Assembly (NCBI RefSeq): GCF_012524075.1 | Contig: NZ_JAAZUI010000009.1 | Location: 57,263-121,262 of the forward strand | Length of the DNA stretch: 64,000 nucleotides | DNA from: Lutibacter sp. B1 | GTDB lineage: Bacteria; Bacteroidota; Bacteroidia; Flavobacteriales; Flavobacteriaceae | Reading direction: 5' to 3' | The notes under the pieces: model-generated | What the model was told of the DNA's origin: nothing | Database searches by the model: none | What the model saw: only the letters and a program-made list of their open reading frames with translations | In this document: piece after piece, positions 19,090 through 26,904 of the stretch | Numbering within the stretch: the stretch's first letter is position 1 | Layout of the letters: the number at the start of each line of letters is the position of its first letter | Made by a program: the position numbers and the translations under genes

Positions 19090-19097
19090 TAACTTTG
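19090..19097 (+). promoter_or_regulatory. Promoter for HU (-7 TAACTTTG, -33 TTG at 19068)
   Basis: TAACTTTG matches TAnnTTTG, with TTG 19 bases upstream. A 10-bp stem-loop (GTTAAGCATT at 19097-19106 pairing with 19119-19128) lies at the expected 5' end of the transcript. Confidence 0.6.
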
Positions 19098-19151
19098 TTA
19101 AGCATTTATGCAAAAAAAAATGTTTAACCTAATTAATTTAATATTTAAATT

Positions 19152-19424
19152 ATGAACAAATCAGATTTAATTGATGCAATGGCAGCTGATGCTGGCATCA
19201 CAAAAGCAGCAGCGAAAGCAGCTCTAGAATCATTAACAGATAATGTAACAGCTACTTTAAAAAAAGGTGGTAAAGTAGCATTAGTAGGATGGGGAACTTG
19301 GTCTGTTTCTAAAAGAGCAGCAAGAACTGGTAGAAACCCTCAAACTGGTAAAACTATTAAAATAGCAGCTAAAAATGTAGTTAAATTTAAAGCTGGTGCT
19401 GGATTTAGTGATGCAGTAAACTAA
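19152..19424 (+). CDS. HU family DNA-binding protein
   Basis: A 90-residue histone-like protein with the standard [11 protein letters not shown] start, the two-helix body, [21 protein letters not shown] as the DNA-binding arm signature, and [13 protein letters not shown] at the end. It bends and compacts DNA as a dimer. It is transcribed alone between its promoter and a strong terminator. Confidence 0.96.
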   Translation: MNKSDLIDAMAADAGITKAAAKAALESLTDNVTATLKKGGKVALVGWGTWSVSKRAARTGRNPQTGKTIKIAAKNVVKFKAGAGFSDAVN

Positions 19425-19449
19425 TATATAAGAACAATTTCTTATTTTA

Positions 19450-19484
19450 AAAACCCTCTAAAAATTATTAAGAGGGTTTTTTTT
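19450..19484 (+). terminator. Intrinsic terminator after HU
   Basis: Stem AAAACCCTCT / AGAGGGTTTT with an 11-base loop, followed by a T run, 25 bases past the HU stop. Confidence 0.88.
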
Positions 19485-19524
19485 ATTCATAAATTTTATT
19501 ATATTTAAACAAACTAAAAAAGTC

Positions 19525-20082
19525 ATGTTAGAGTTAAGCCCATCAAAAGGTAAATTATTGGTTGCTGAACCCTCTATATTAAATGATATAGAATTCAACA
19601 GATCTGTAATTTATTTAACTGAACATAATAAGGATGGCTGCATTGGATTTATTTTAAATAAACCTACCGATTATATTTTAAATGACTTGATTCCTGAAAT
19701 TAGTTGCGACTTTAAAATATACAACGGCGGACCTGTTGAACAAGAAAATCTATACTTTATACATAAAATTCCTGAACTAGTACCGAATAGTATTGAAATT
19801 GATAAAGATATTTATTGGGGAGGAGATTTTGATGCTTTAACTAAATTATTAAATTCTAACAGTATCAAAAAAACTGATATTCGGTTTTTCTTAGGATATT
19901 CAGGTTGGTCTGTTGATCAATTGAAAGAAGAACTAAACGAATCTACTTGGATTGTTGTAAATAATAGATATCCTAATCTATTTAATATTGATAGTGATGA
20001 TATTTGGAAAAATCAACTGATGGCTTTTGGCGGTGAATATCAAATTTGGGCAAACGCACCAAAAAACCCGGCATTAAACTAA
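19525..20082 (+). CDS. YqgE/AlgH family protein
   Basis: A 185-residue protein with the YqgE/AlgH features: GKLLVAEPSI at the N-terminus, FNRSVIYLTEH, GFILNKPT, YNGGPVEQENLYFIH, and FLGYSGWSVDQLKEEL. The family is widespread and of unproven function. It overlaps the convergent aminotransferase gene by nine bases. Confidence 0.9.
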   Translation: MLELSPSKGKLLVAEPSILNDIEFNRSVIYLTEHNKDGCIGFILNKPTDYILNDLIPEISCDFKIYNGGPVEQENLYFIHKIPELVPNSIEIDKDIYWGGDFDALTKLLNSNSIKKTDIRFFLGYSGWSVDQLKEELNESTWIVVNNRYPNLFNIDSDDIWKNQLMAFGGEYQIWANAPKNPALN

Positions 20083-20892
20083 TTTACGTAATTCTTCTGC
20101 TAATTCTTCAGCTACTTTAGTTTTAAAATTACTTTTCTTATAACTTGTAATTGGCTGAATTCCTACTATTGTATTTGTAATAAAAACTTCATCAGCTTTT
20201 TGAAGTTCAAAAGGTGAAATTTCAGTTTCTTCAATAGTATAATTTACGTTTTTTGAAAGTATTTCGATCAGCTTTTTTCTAATAATTCCTTTTACACAAC
20301 CTTCGGTTATAGCCGGTGTTTTTATTGTGCTTCCTTTTACCATGAAAATATTACCGTTAATTGCTTCAACAACATATTTCTTTTCATTTAATAAAATACA
20401 ATTATCAAAATCATTTTCAGATGCATAAATACTTGCTAAAACATTGGTTATTTTATTGGTTGTTTTTATAGTTGATAAAAGTCCGGAAAAAATATAAAAA
20501 TCTTTATAAATATCTACTTTATAAAAATCTTTAACTAAACTGCTGAATGGTGAAACTTCAATTAAATAATCAATTTTATTCGTTTTCGGATTGTATAAAC
20601 CTCCATTTTTTCTAAAAACGGTTAACCTTACTCTTGCTGCATCTAAATTATTAGCTTTAACTGTTCTGCTAATTTCATCTTCAATAAATTCCATTGTGAA
20701 ATCCATCGGAATTTCCATGCGTAACATACGCATTGAAGCCATTAACCTAAAATAATGATCTTCAAAAAAATAAATCTTCGAATCTTTAAACTTTATCGTT
20801 TCAAAAAGAGCATCTCCGTATTTAAAAGCCCTATTATCAAAATTTAGAACCTCTTCAGTTTTTTGTACTATTTCTCCATTTAAATTAATCAT
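20074..20892 (-). CDS. Class IV aminotransferase/aminodeoxychorismate lyase-like PLP enzyme
   Basis: A 272-residue fold-type IV PLP protein starting at the ATG at 20892; an in-frame TTG at 20898 is less likely. FDNRAFKYGDALFETIK near the N-terminus and the lysine in TTNKITNVLASIYA fit the PLP site. EGCVKGIIRKKLIE and FITNTIVGIQPI are late motifs of the PabC/IlvE family. PabC (4-aminobenzoate synthesis) is more likely than branched-chain transamination, judged by general likeness only. Confidence 0.8.
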   Translation of the reverse strand: MINLNGEIVQKTEEVLNFDNRAFKYGDALFETIKFKDSKIYFFEDHYFRLMASMRMLRMEIPMDFTMEFIEDEISRTVKANNLDAARVRLTVFRKNGGLYNPKTNKIDYLIEVSPFSSLVKDFYKVDIYKDFYIFSGLLSTIKTTNKITNVLASIYASENDFDNCILLNEKKYVVEAINGNIFMVKGSTIKTPAITEGCVKGIIRKKLIEILSKNVNYTIEETEISPFELQKADEVFITNTIVGIQPITSYKKSNFKTKVAEELAEELRKLV

Positions 20893-20967
20893 CTTCAAAA
20901 AAATTAGGGAACAAATCTACATAAAAAAACCTTGAATTTTCAAGGTTTTAATTTGGTTAAGGTTACT

Positions 20968-21351
20968 TTATGCCCCTATGGTATGTTTTAATTCTTCAAT
21001 TTGATTTTCCCAAAACATTTTGGCTTCTTCTACTTCATCTTCTTTAGCAAAATCGGTTACTATTAACGAAACGTCTTTTGTGATTTCATCTACTTCAATC
21101 CTAAATTCAAAGTAAGTTTTGTCTTCACCATCATCTAACCATCTAAATTTAATTTTTTCTTCCGGTCTTTCCTGAAGAACTCTTGCTTTTTCTTCAGAAC
21201 CATCCCAAATAAATGTATATATTTCACCTCTTGAATTCACATTATCTGCAAACCATTCGGAAAGTCCCGAAGGTGTTCCAAAATATTGATATAACATATG
21301 TGGTGAAGCATGTATAGGAAATTCTATTTCAAATTTTATTTTTGTAGACAT
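20968..21351 (-). CDS. START-like domain protein (AHSA1/SRPBCC fold)
   Basis: A 127-residue protein. It starts KIKFEIEFPIHASPHMLYQYFGTPSGLSEWFAD, the usual opening of small START-like proteins, followed by strands and a long C-terminal helix (KMFWENQIEELKHTIGA). The fold binds hydrophobic ligands or acts as a co-chaperone; the ligand is unknown. Confidence 0.85.
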   Translation of the reverse strand: MSTKIKFEIEFPIHASPHMLYQYFGTPSGLSEWFADNVNSRGEIYTFIWDGSEEKARVLQERPEEKIKFRWLDDGEDKTYFEFRIEVDEITKDVSLIVTDFAKEDEVEEAKMFWENQIEELKHTIGA

Positions 21352-21457
21352 ATTCTATTTTTAAAAAAGCACAATATATATAAATATTCCTTTTTAAAAA
21401 AATTAAAACTATCAAAAAAATAGAAGAATAAATTTGCTACAACAATAATTTTATTTT

Positions 21458-21465
21458 TATATTTG
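21458..21465 (+). promoter_or_regulatory. tRNA-Met promoter -7 element
   Basis: TATATTTG matches TAnnTTTG exactly, 14 bases before the tRNA. A TTTG at 21433-21436 gives a -33 element at a spacing of 21 bases. Confidence 0.65.
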
Positions 21466-21479
21466 CACCCTCATTAAAT

Positions 21480-21553
21480 GGCGTGGTAGCTCAGTTGGTT
21501 AGAGCGTCGGATTCATAACCCGGAGGTCTGCAGTTCAATTCTGCATCACGCTA
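21480..21553 (+). tRNA. tRNA-Met (CAT), elongator type
   Basis: A full cloverleaf: acceptor GGCGTGG pairs with TCACGCT (the first pair is G-T), D arm GCTC/GAGC, anticodon loop TTCATAA, T arm TGCAG-TTCAATT-CTGCA, discriminator A. CCA is not encoded. The anticodon stem shows one A-C mismatch next to the loop. The paired first base and the lack of the three G-C pairs of initiators argue for elongator Met; an Ile2 tRNA read with lysidine is not excluded. Confidence 0.93.
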
Positions 21554-21574
21554 CAAATTATTTACTTAATAAAA

Positions 21575-21604
21575 AAAGGTTTAGCAAAAGCTAAACTTTT
21601 TTTT
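21575..21604 (+). terminator. Intrinsic terminator after tRNA-Met
   Basis: Stem AAAGGTTTAGC / GCTAAACTTT with an AAAA loop and a T run. Confidence 0.8.
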
Positions 21605-21732
21605 ATTACTATTTTTCTAATACTCAAATATAACTCTAAATATAATTCACCTTACATGTATCATACCTCTAAATGTATGAATAATGTAACTTTTTAGTAA
21701 AATTATATAACAAGTTCACTAACCTAAACATC

Positions 21733-21740
21733 TAATTTTG
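21733..21740 (+). promoter_or_regulatory. Promoter -7 element for the lipoprotein gene at 21.8 kb
   Basis: TAATTTTG matches TAnnTTTG, 47 bases before the ATG at 21787. Confidence 0.5.
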
Positions 21741-21786
21741 TGTTGTAATAATAAATATTATCAATTTAATTATAAAATAAACTAAA

Positions 21787-22437
21787 ATGGAAAAAAGAAA
21801 TTTATTTTTAGGAGTGGCAATAATCTCCTTAGTATTTACATCATGTAAAGATGAAAAAATAACGGTAGCTGAGAAATCAGTAGATGAATATATTGTGTAT
21901 GTTGATTCAATTAGTAATGTTGAAACAGCAGAAGCAAAAGCAAACTGGCAGGCTATTGAAGATTCTTATCAAAAAAAAGTTATTGAGGCAGAAGTTGCCT
22001 TAGAAAATTTAAAAGAAAGAGAAAAAGCACAAGCCAAAATTGAAGAAAGTAAAGAAAAATATGAATCTTTAAAATCCAAAATGAAAGTTGAAGCCATGTT
22101 AAATTCAAAACAACTGTTGAGAAATACATTGTTTGGTAAAGGGAAAATTGGAGATGACATGAATTTTGGTTGGGTAAACAAAGACAATATTCTTGATGTT
22201 TACGATCATTTCGTGAATACTGTACAAGACAATAAAGACAGTTATTCTCGTGAAGACTGGGATGAAATTAAATTAATGTACGAAGCATTGGATAGTAGAA
22301 AAAATACTGTTGAAAACGAAGGACTTTCTTCAGAAGACAATAGAAAAATTGCAAGTTTAAAATTAAAATTTGCTCCTATGTACACATTTAATAGAATTGG
22401 TGCAAAAACTGAAGAAATGCAAAAAGCTAAAAACTAA
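21787..22437 (+). CDS. Coiled-coil lipoprotein, function unknown
   Basis: A 216-residue protein with a lipoprotein signal (FTSC lipobox, Cys20). Residues about 45-110 are strongly charged and predicted helical or coiled coil (KVIEAEVALENLKEREKAQ). A C-terminal helical part includes SREDWDEIKLMYEALDSRK. It resembles the DUF6565-type lipoproteins of Flavobacteria, recognised only loosely. Monocistronic between its own promoter and a terminator. Confidence 0.75.
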   Translation: MEKRNLFLGVAIISLVFTSCKDEKITVAEKSVDEYIVYVDSISNVETAEAKANWQAIEDSYQKKVIEAEVALENLKEREKAQAKIEESKEKYESLKSKMKVEAMLNSKQLLRNTLFGKGKIGDDMNFGWVNKDNILDVYDHFVNTVQDNKDSYSREDWDEIKLMYEALDSRKNTVENEGLSSEDNRKIASLKLKFAPMYTFNRIGAKTEEMQKAKN

Positions 22438-22465
22438 AAAACTTTTTGGTTGATTGATTAATGTA

Positions 22466-22500
22466 AAAAATGGCAGTCGAAAAATGGCTGTCATTTTTTT
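22466..22500 (+). terminator. Intrinsic terminator after the lipoprotein gene
   Basis: Stem AAAAATGGCAG / CTGTCATTTTT with one G-T wobble and a trailing T run, 30 bases past the stop. Confidence 0.75.
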
Positions 22501-22530
22501 ATGTTTAATTTAAGCTTCTTAATCCTATTT

Positions 22531-23262
22531 TTATTTTAAATCACTATTTATATCTAATATATTTTCAAAATAGTAGATTTCAATAAAATCTTTCGTTACA
22601 TATTTCTTCCCTTTCAAATTACTAGCTTCAAGTAATTTCAACAAATCTATTTTAGAATATTCCTGCAACATTAGTTTAGAAATTGGCAAGTAACTGTAAT
22701 GCCAAGGTTCATATTTAAAACCTTTTCTGTTTTCATCATTTGTATAAACTAAATAAAAACCAAACTTCTCGGCATTGTTATCCATCCATTTTTTTAAATT
22801 TTCATAAACTCCATTAGCATTATAATTTTCTTCAATTAAAACATCATCAGGCTGTTGAACAGAGCTATCAATAATATCAATATCAGTTCCCCAATGATGA
22901 CGTGAAGTACCCGGTATTGTAGAATATTCAATAATTTTATCAATTGCTTTTTTAGGAGATAAACCTTCCGAAATATATTTATTGTATTTACGGTTCCAAA
23001 TATTTTTTTGACGATTATAACTTCTATATGCTGATACTATTTTAATTGAAATTCCTTCTTCAAGAGCTGCTGCTTGCATGTTTTTATACGCTTCGAAAAC
23101 CTCCGGCTGTAATCTAATATTACTTCCTTCTAAAACTAAATCTCCCTTACCTGTTAAAGCAAATTCAGAAAAAATACTTTGTGAATTTACTTGTAAACTA
23201 CTTATAAATAGTATTATAACATAAAAATACTTTAGAAGATATAAATGATTAGGTTTGGTCAT
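22531..23262 (-). CDS. M15-family D-alanyl-D-alanine carboxypeptidase (VanY-like)
   Basis: A 243-residue protein with a signal peptide (about residues 1-28, ending VNSQS). The zinc motif is SRHHWGTDIDI (His and Asp ligands) with EPWHYSYLP supplying the last His. SAYRSYNRQ is the substrate-loop signature. It should trim D-Ala from periplasmic peptidoglycan peptides. It is the last gene of a three-gene run with two GNAT acetyltransferases (gap 3 bases). Confidence 0.9.
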   Translation of the reverse strand: MTKPNHLYLLKYFYVIILFISSLQVNSQSIFSEFALTGKGDLVLEGSNIRLQPEVFEAYKNMQAAALEEGISIKIVSAYRSYNRQKNIWNRKYNKYISEGLSPKKAIDKIIEYSTIPGTSRHHWGTDIDIIDSSVQQPDDVLIEENYNANGVYENLKKWMDNNAEKFGFYLVYTNDENRKGFKYEPWHYSYLPISKLMLQEYSKIDLLKLLEASNLKGKKYVTKDFIEIYYFENILDINSDLK

Positions 23263-23265
23263 TTT

Positions 23266-23697
23266 TTATAATTTAACATACATAACATAGTGATCGCCAA
23301 TTTGTGGTACATCAAATTTATCTCCAAAAACAACAAAACCTTGTTTTTTATAAAAGTTTAATGCTGCTACTCGCGCATTACACCATAAAATATCGATATT
23401 TTTAGTTTTTAAAATTGAAAATACTTTATGTAACATTAATTTTCCTGCACCTAAACCTTGATACTCTGTTAAAGTTGCCATACCTCTTAACTGATATTGA
23501 TTACCTTTAAAATTACTATTACTTACTTTCATATAACTTGAAACCGCTATAAGTTTATCGTCTTCAAAGGCACCTATATGAAAAGTATCATTATCAGTAT
23601 CTCCATTAAATACATAAGGCAATAAAATATTTTTACGTAAAACCTCCAAACGGATCGGATAGGTTTCCTCGGCAGATATTTGTTTAATTTTTATCAT
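23266..23697 (-). CDS. GNAT family N-acetyltransferase
   Basis: A 143-residue acetyltransferase. The acetyl-CoA motif A is YQLRGMATLTEYQGLGAGK (Q-x-x-G-x-G/A), followed by the ILWCNARVAALNFYKKQGF motif B. Substrate unknown. It overlaps the upstream GNAT gene by 14 bases. Confidence 0.88.
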   Translation of the reverse strand: MIKIKQISAEETYPIRLEVLRKNILLPYVFNGDTDNDTFHIGAFEDDKLIAVSSYMKVSNSNFKGNQYQLRGMATLTEYQGLGAGKLMLHKVFSILKTKNIDILWCNARVAALNFYKKQGFVVFGDKFDVPQIGDHYVMYVKL

Positions 23698-24196
23698 TTT
23701 TTATAGTATAAAGTACCGCTGGCTGGTTATCATATATAAACTGTTTAACAAACTTAAAATTACACTTTTCCAACACTTTTATTGAAGCTTTATTTTCTAA
23801 ATAAGCTCTTCCTTTAATTTCTTTAATTTTTAAACATTTAAAACCATAAACTACACAAGCTTTAGCAGATTCTGTTGCATAACCTTTTCCCCAATTTTTC
23901 TTATAGAATCTAAAACCTAAATCGACTTCTTTTATACCAAAATCGTATTTTAAACCACACCAACCTAAAAATTCGTTTGTTTCTTTTATACAAACAGCCC
24001 AACGCCCAAAACCATTTACTGTATAATCATTGTATTTTTTAACAAAATCAGTTGCTTCATTTATATTGCTAAATGCTGAGTTTCCTGTATATTTTATAAC
24101 TTCCGGATCATTATTTAAATGATAAAAATGAAATCCATCTGAAGTAATAAACTCCCTCAAATACAATCTTTCGGTCTCTAATATTTTTTTTATCAT
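23684..24196 (-). CDS. GNAT family N-acetyltransferase (RimJ/RimL-like)
   Basis: A 170-residue protein with ETERLYLREF at the N-terminus and GFRFYKKNWGKGYATESAKA as the acetyl-CoA site, followed by YLENKASIKVLEKCNFKFV. This is the RimJ/RimL-like subgroup that acetylates protein N-termini or small molecules. First gene of the GNAT-GNAT-VanY operon. Confidence 0.88.
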   Translation of the reverse strand: MIKKILETERLYLREFITSDGFHFYHLNNDPEVIKYTGNSAFSNINEATDFVKKYNDYTVNGFGRWAVCIKETNEFLGWCGLKYDFGIKEVDLGFRFYKKNWGKGYATESAKACVVYGFKCLKIKEIKGRAYLENKASIKVLEKCNFKFVKQFIYDNQPAVLYTIKNDKN

Positions 24197-24291
24197 ATCT
24201 CTAACACATTATACTTTACTAAAATAGCATTTAATATTATGAAAAAAATCTTTTTTTATTCAAAAATATTTGTAGAAATATAAAAGGATTG

Positions 24292-24299
24292 TATATTTG
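24292..24299 (+). promoter_or_regulatory. tRNA-Gly promoter -7 element
   Basis: TATATTTG matches TAnnTTTG, ten bases before the tRNA. Confidence 0.6.
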
Positions 24300-24309
24300 C
24301 CGACGCATT

Positions 24310-24382
24310 GCGAGAGTAGCTCAGTTGGTAGAGCTTCAGCCTTCCAAGCTGACTGTCGCCGGTTCGAGCCCGGTCTCTCGCT
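24310..24382 (+). tRNA. tRNA-Gly (TCC)
   Basis: Cloverleaf with acceptor GCGAGAG/CTCTCGC, D arm GCTC/GAGC, anticodon stem TCAGC/GCTGA around CTTCCAA, T arm GCCGG-TTCGAGC-CCGGT, and discriminator T as usual for glycine. CCA is not encoded. Confidence 0.96.
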
Positions 24383-24389
24383 CAAAAAA

Positions 24390-24418
24390 AAAGCCAAACA
24401 AAAGTTTGGCTTTTTTTT
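24390..24418 (+). terminator. Intrinsic terminator after tRNA-Gly
   Basis: Perfect stem AAAGCCAAAC / GTTTGGCTTT with AAAA loop and a run of eight T. The T run touches the end of the convergent rhomboid gene. Confidence 0.88.
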
Positions 24419-25061
24419 ATTTCAATTTATTTCCAAAAAGCAATACTAAAACTATAGGAATACCTAATAAAATTACAGTTATTTTACTTAACGAAAATAT
24501 TTGTGGATACACTAATAACATAAGCGCATAACCTCCAATAGCGCCTCCTAAATGTGCAGAGTGCCCTACATTACCTAATTGTTTTTTCATTCCATAAATT
24601 GAATATAATAAATATCCTATACCAAAAATATACCCAGGAACATAAAATGGCAGTGGAAAAATACCCAAACGCATATTAGGATTTAATAAAATAGCCGCAT
24701 AAATAATACCGGAAACAGCTCCTGAAGCACCAACTGCACTGTAATATAACTCATTTTTGTGATATGAAAGGCTTAAAACACTTCCGGCAAGTAAACTTCC
24801 AAAATAAAGGATTATAAATTTTAAAACTCCTAATTTAACTATAATTATAGGTGCAAAAATGTACAATACATACATATTTAATATTAAATGCAAATAATCT
24901 ACATGTAAAAATGCCGATGAAAACATTCTAATTTTTTCACCTCTATTAATTGCTCCTATTTGAAACTTATATTTATCAAAAAATAAACGATCACTAAAAC
25001 CTTTGATCGATATTAACACATTTGCTATTATAATAATAAGCAGTACCGAATTTAAATTCAT
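24417..25061 (-). CDS. Rhomboid-family intramembrane serine protease
   Basis: A 214-residue, six-helix membrane protein. The catalytic dyad is S113 in GASGAVSG and H170 in GHSAHLGG; the HVDYLHLILNMYVLY segment supplies the conserved HxxxN oxyanion motif. The family cleaves membrane proteins within the bilayer; substrate unknown. Confidence 0.92.
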   Translation of the reverse strand: MNLNSVLLIIIIANVLISIKGFSDRLFFDKYKFQIGAINRGEKIRMFSSAFLHVDYLHLILNMYVLYIFAPIIIVKLGVLKFIILYFGSLLAGSVLSLSYHKNELYYSAVGASGAVSGIIYAAILLNPNMRLGIFPLPFYVPGYIFGIGYLLYSIYGMKKQLGNVGHSAHLGGAIGGYALMLLVYPQIFSLSKITVILLGIPIVLVLLFGNKLK

Positions 25062-25165
25062 TTAAAAAATAATTTGTTGAAAAGCGAAAATATGAAAAAC
25101 TTATGATATTAATTTTATTATAAAAAATAATTAAAATTTAAATACGATATTTGCGCCTCCGTATT

Positions 25166-26050
25166 ATGAATTTAATAATTTACATTTTAGTTTACCCATT
25201 AATTTGGTTAGTTTCAATTTTACCTTTTCGGGTTTTATATATTATTTCAGATTTTATCTATTTATTAATTTATTATGTTATAGGTTATCGAAAAAAAGTT
25301 GTTTTAAATAATTTAAAACTGGCTTTCCCAAAAAAATCTGATGAAGAGTTAACTATAATTAGCAAAAAATTCTATCGTCACTTTGTAGATATTTTTATTG
25401 AAATGATAAAATCATTCACTATATCAAAAAAAGAGTTAGCAAAACATGCTGTTTACACCAATGTTGATTTAATCAACAACTTACAAAAAGATGGAAAAAG
25501 TTTAATTATTATAGGTTCTCACTACGCTAATTGGGAATGGCTTTTTGGGTTAAGCTCTTATATAAATTATAAAAGTTATACAGCTTACACAAAAGTAAAA
25601 AATAAGTATTTTAACGATAAAATATTAACATCAAGAGGAAGATTTGGTTTTAATTTAAAACAAAGTTCAAAAATAATTACAGAAATTGAAAGCAATTATA
25701 CAAATAATATTCAAGCAATGTATGGCTTGCTTAGCGACCAATCTCCACAATTGAAAAAAACCCATTATTGGGGTGAATTTTTAGGAACAAAAATTCCAAT
25801 TCACACAGGTGCAGAGATGCTGGCTAAAAAATACGATATGAACTTGGTTTATATTGAAACTAAAAAAATAAAGCGAGGATATTACGAAAGTACTTTCAGT
25901 TTAATTACAAAGGAGTCAAAAAAATATGCCGATTATAAATTAACCGACATATTTCTTGAAAAACTTGAAAAACAGATTTATGCTGAACCTGAATACTATT
26001 TTTGGACTCATAAACGCTTCAAACACAAAGGTAAATCGGTAAAAAATTAA
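25166..26050 (+). CDS. Lipid A biosynthesis (LpxL/HtrB-like) acyltransferase
   Basis: I start at the ATG at 25166 (294 residues); the in-frame TTG at 25151 is less likely. An N-terminal membrane helix is followed by a long soluble domain. GSHYANWEW carries the catalytic H-x4-D/E type motif (here HYANWE), LLSDQSPQ is the second motif, and EPEYYFWTHKRFKHK ends the protein as in the lauroyl/myristoyl acyltransferase family. It should add secondary acyl chains to lipid A or a related lipid at the inner membrane. Confidence 0.88.
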   Translation: MNLIIYILVYPLIWLVSILPFRVLYIISDFIYLLIYYVIGYRKKVVLNNLKLAFPKKSDEELTIISKKFYRHFVDIFIEMIKSFTISKKELAKHAVYTNVDLINNLQKDGKSLIIIGSHYANWEWLFGLSSYINYKSYTAYTKVKNKYFNDKILTSRGRFGFNLKQSSKIITEIESNYTNNIQAMYGLLSDQSPQLKKTHYWGEFLGTKIPIHTGAEMLAKKYDMNLVYIETKKIKRGYYESTFSLITKESKKYADYKLTDIFLEKLEKQIYAEPEYYFWTHKRFKHKGKSVKN

Positions 26051-26052
26051 AT

Positions 26053-26895
26053 TTATTTCATTAAATTAAACTTAGCCCCAAAAACATACATACTTTCAAA
26101 AAAGGTAAAATGTTGTTCTGCTGAATCATTTTTACTATCGGTAGTTCTAATATCACTCATATTAATGTACCCATATTTTATATTTGATTGAATAAAGAAA
26201 TGTTTAAAAAATGTTATGTTTAATCCCGCATGAACGGACATTCCATAACCAGAAACATGAAATTCATCATATCTCTCTTTTCCTAATAATTTTGTATTTG
26301 TTTTTGGGTATAGTAACCCAACACCAACTCCTTCTGTTAAATTAATATCTATATTTTTTATAGGGAATTTTAACCAGTTATCTAAATTATCAAACCTACT
26401 TACTTCAACATTAACATAATTTAAACCATCGGTATGTTCAAATGTTAAAAAGTCTTCTGTTAAAACAATATTATCACCATTATAAACACCATCGAAATCA
26501 CCTCCAGTATTAATAGAACCATTTATTTTAACGGTTTGATTGTTACGCATTACATATTTCATGTGATCAACTCCAATAGCTACATTATAATTTTCATGAA
26601 AAAAATAACCTACTCTAAAATTGGTTTGTGGTATAGTAACTTCATCTGGTTTAAAATAATATACTCCAAATGGTTTTGGTTTGTCTCTTGCTTTTACATC
26701 TTTCAATGTGAAATTATAATCATTTCCTTTAAATTTAATATCTGATCTTGAATAATTAGATCTATTCCAGCCCCAGTATACAAAAAGCTTTCCTTTATTA
26801 CTTTTTACGTCTTTATAATCAGTAAAAGTAGATTCTTCTTGTGAAAAAACCACAGAAGTTGCCAGCATTAAAAATGCGAATAGTATTTTTTTCAG
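26053..26895 (-). CDS. Outer membrane beta-barrel-like protein with probable CTG start
   Basis: The first in-frame ATG (26868) would cut the signal peptide. Nine codons upstream an in-frame CTG at 26895 gives MKKILFAFLMLATSVVFSQ (CTG read as Met), a textbook signal peptide, and an in-frame stop lies two codons before it, so nothing longer is possible. The 280-residue mature body alternates polar and aromatic residues, with strands such as FFIQSNIKYGYINMS and YVFGAKFNLMK at the C-terminus, typical of small barrels. Function unknown. It follows glmM by nine bases and may be cotranscribed with it. Confidence 0.72.
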   Translation of the reverse strand: MKKILFAFLMLATSVVFSQEESTFTDYKDVKSNKGKLFVYWGWNRSNYSRSDIKFKGNDYNFTLKDVKARDKPKPFGVYYFKPDEVTIPQTNFRVGYFFHENYNVAIGVDHMKYVMRNNQTVKINGSINTGGDFDGVYNGDNIVLTEDFLTFEHTDGLNYVNVEVSRFDNLDNWLKFPIKNIDINLTEGVGVGLLYPKTNTKLLGKERYDEFHVSGYGMSVHAGLNITFFKHFFIQSNIKYGYINMSDIRTTDSKNDSAEQHFTFFESMYVFGAKFNLMK

Positions 26896-26904
26896 TGTAT
26901 TTTA

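Noticed and set aside
21607..21732. Imperfect inverted repeats between tRNA-Met and the lipoprotein gene (ATGTAT/ATACAT-like)
   Set aside because: Short, AT-rich and imperfect; nothing distinguishes them from background.
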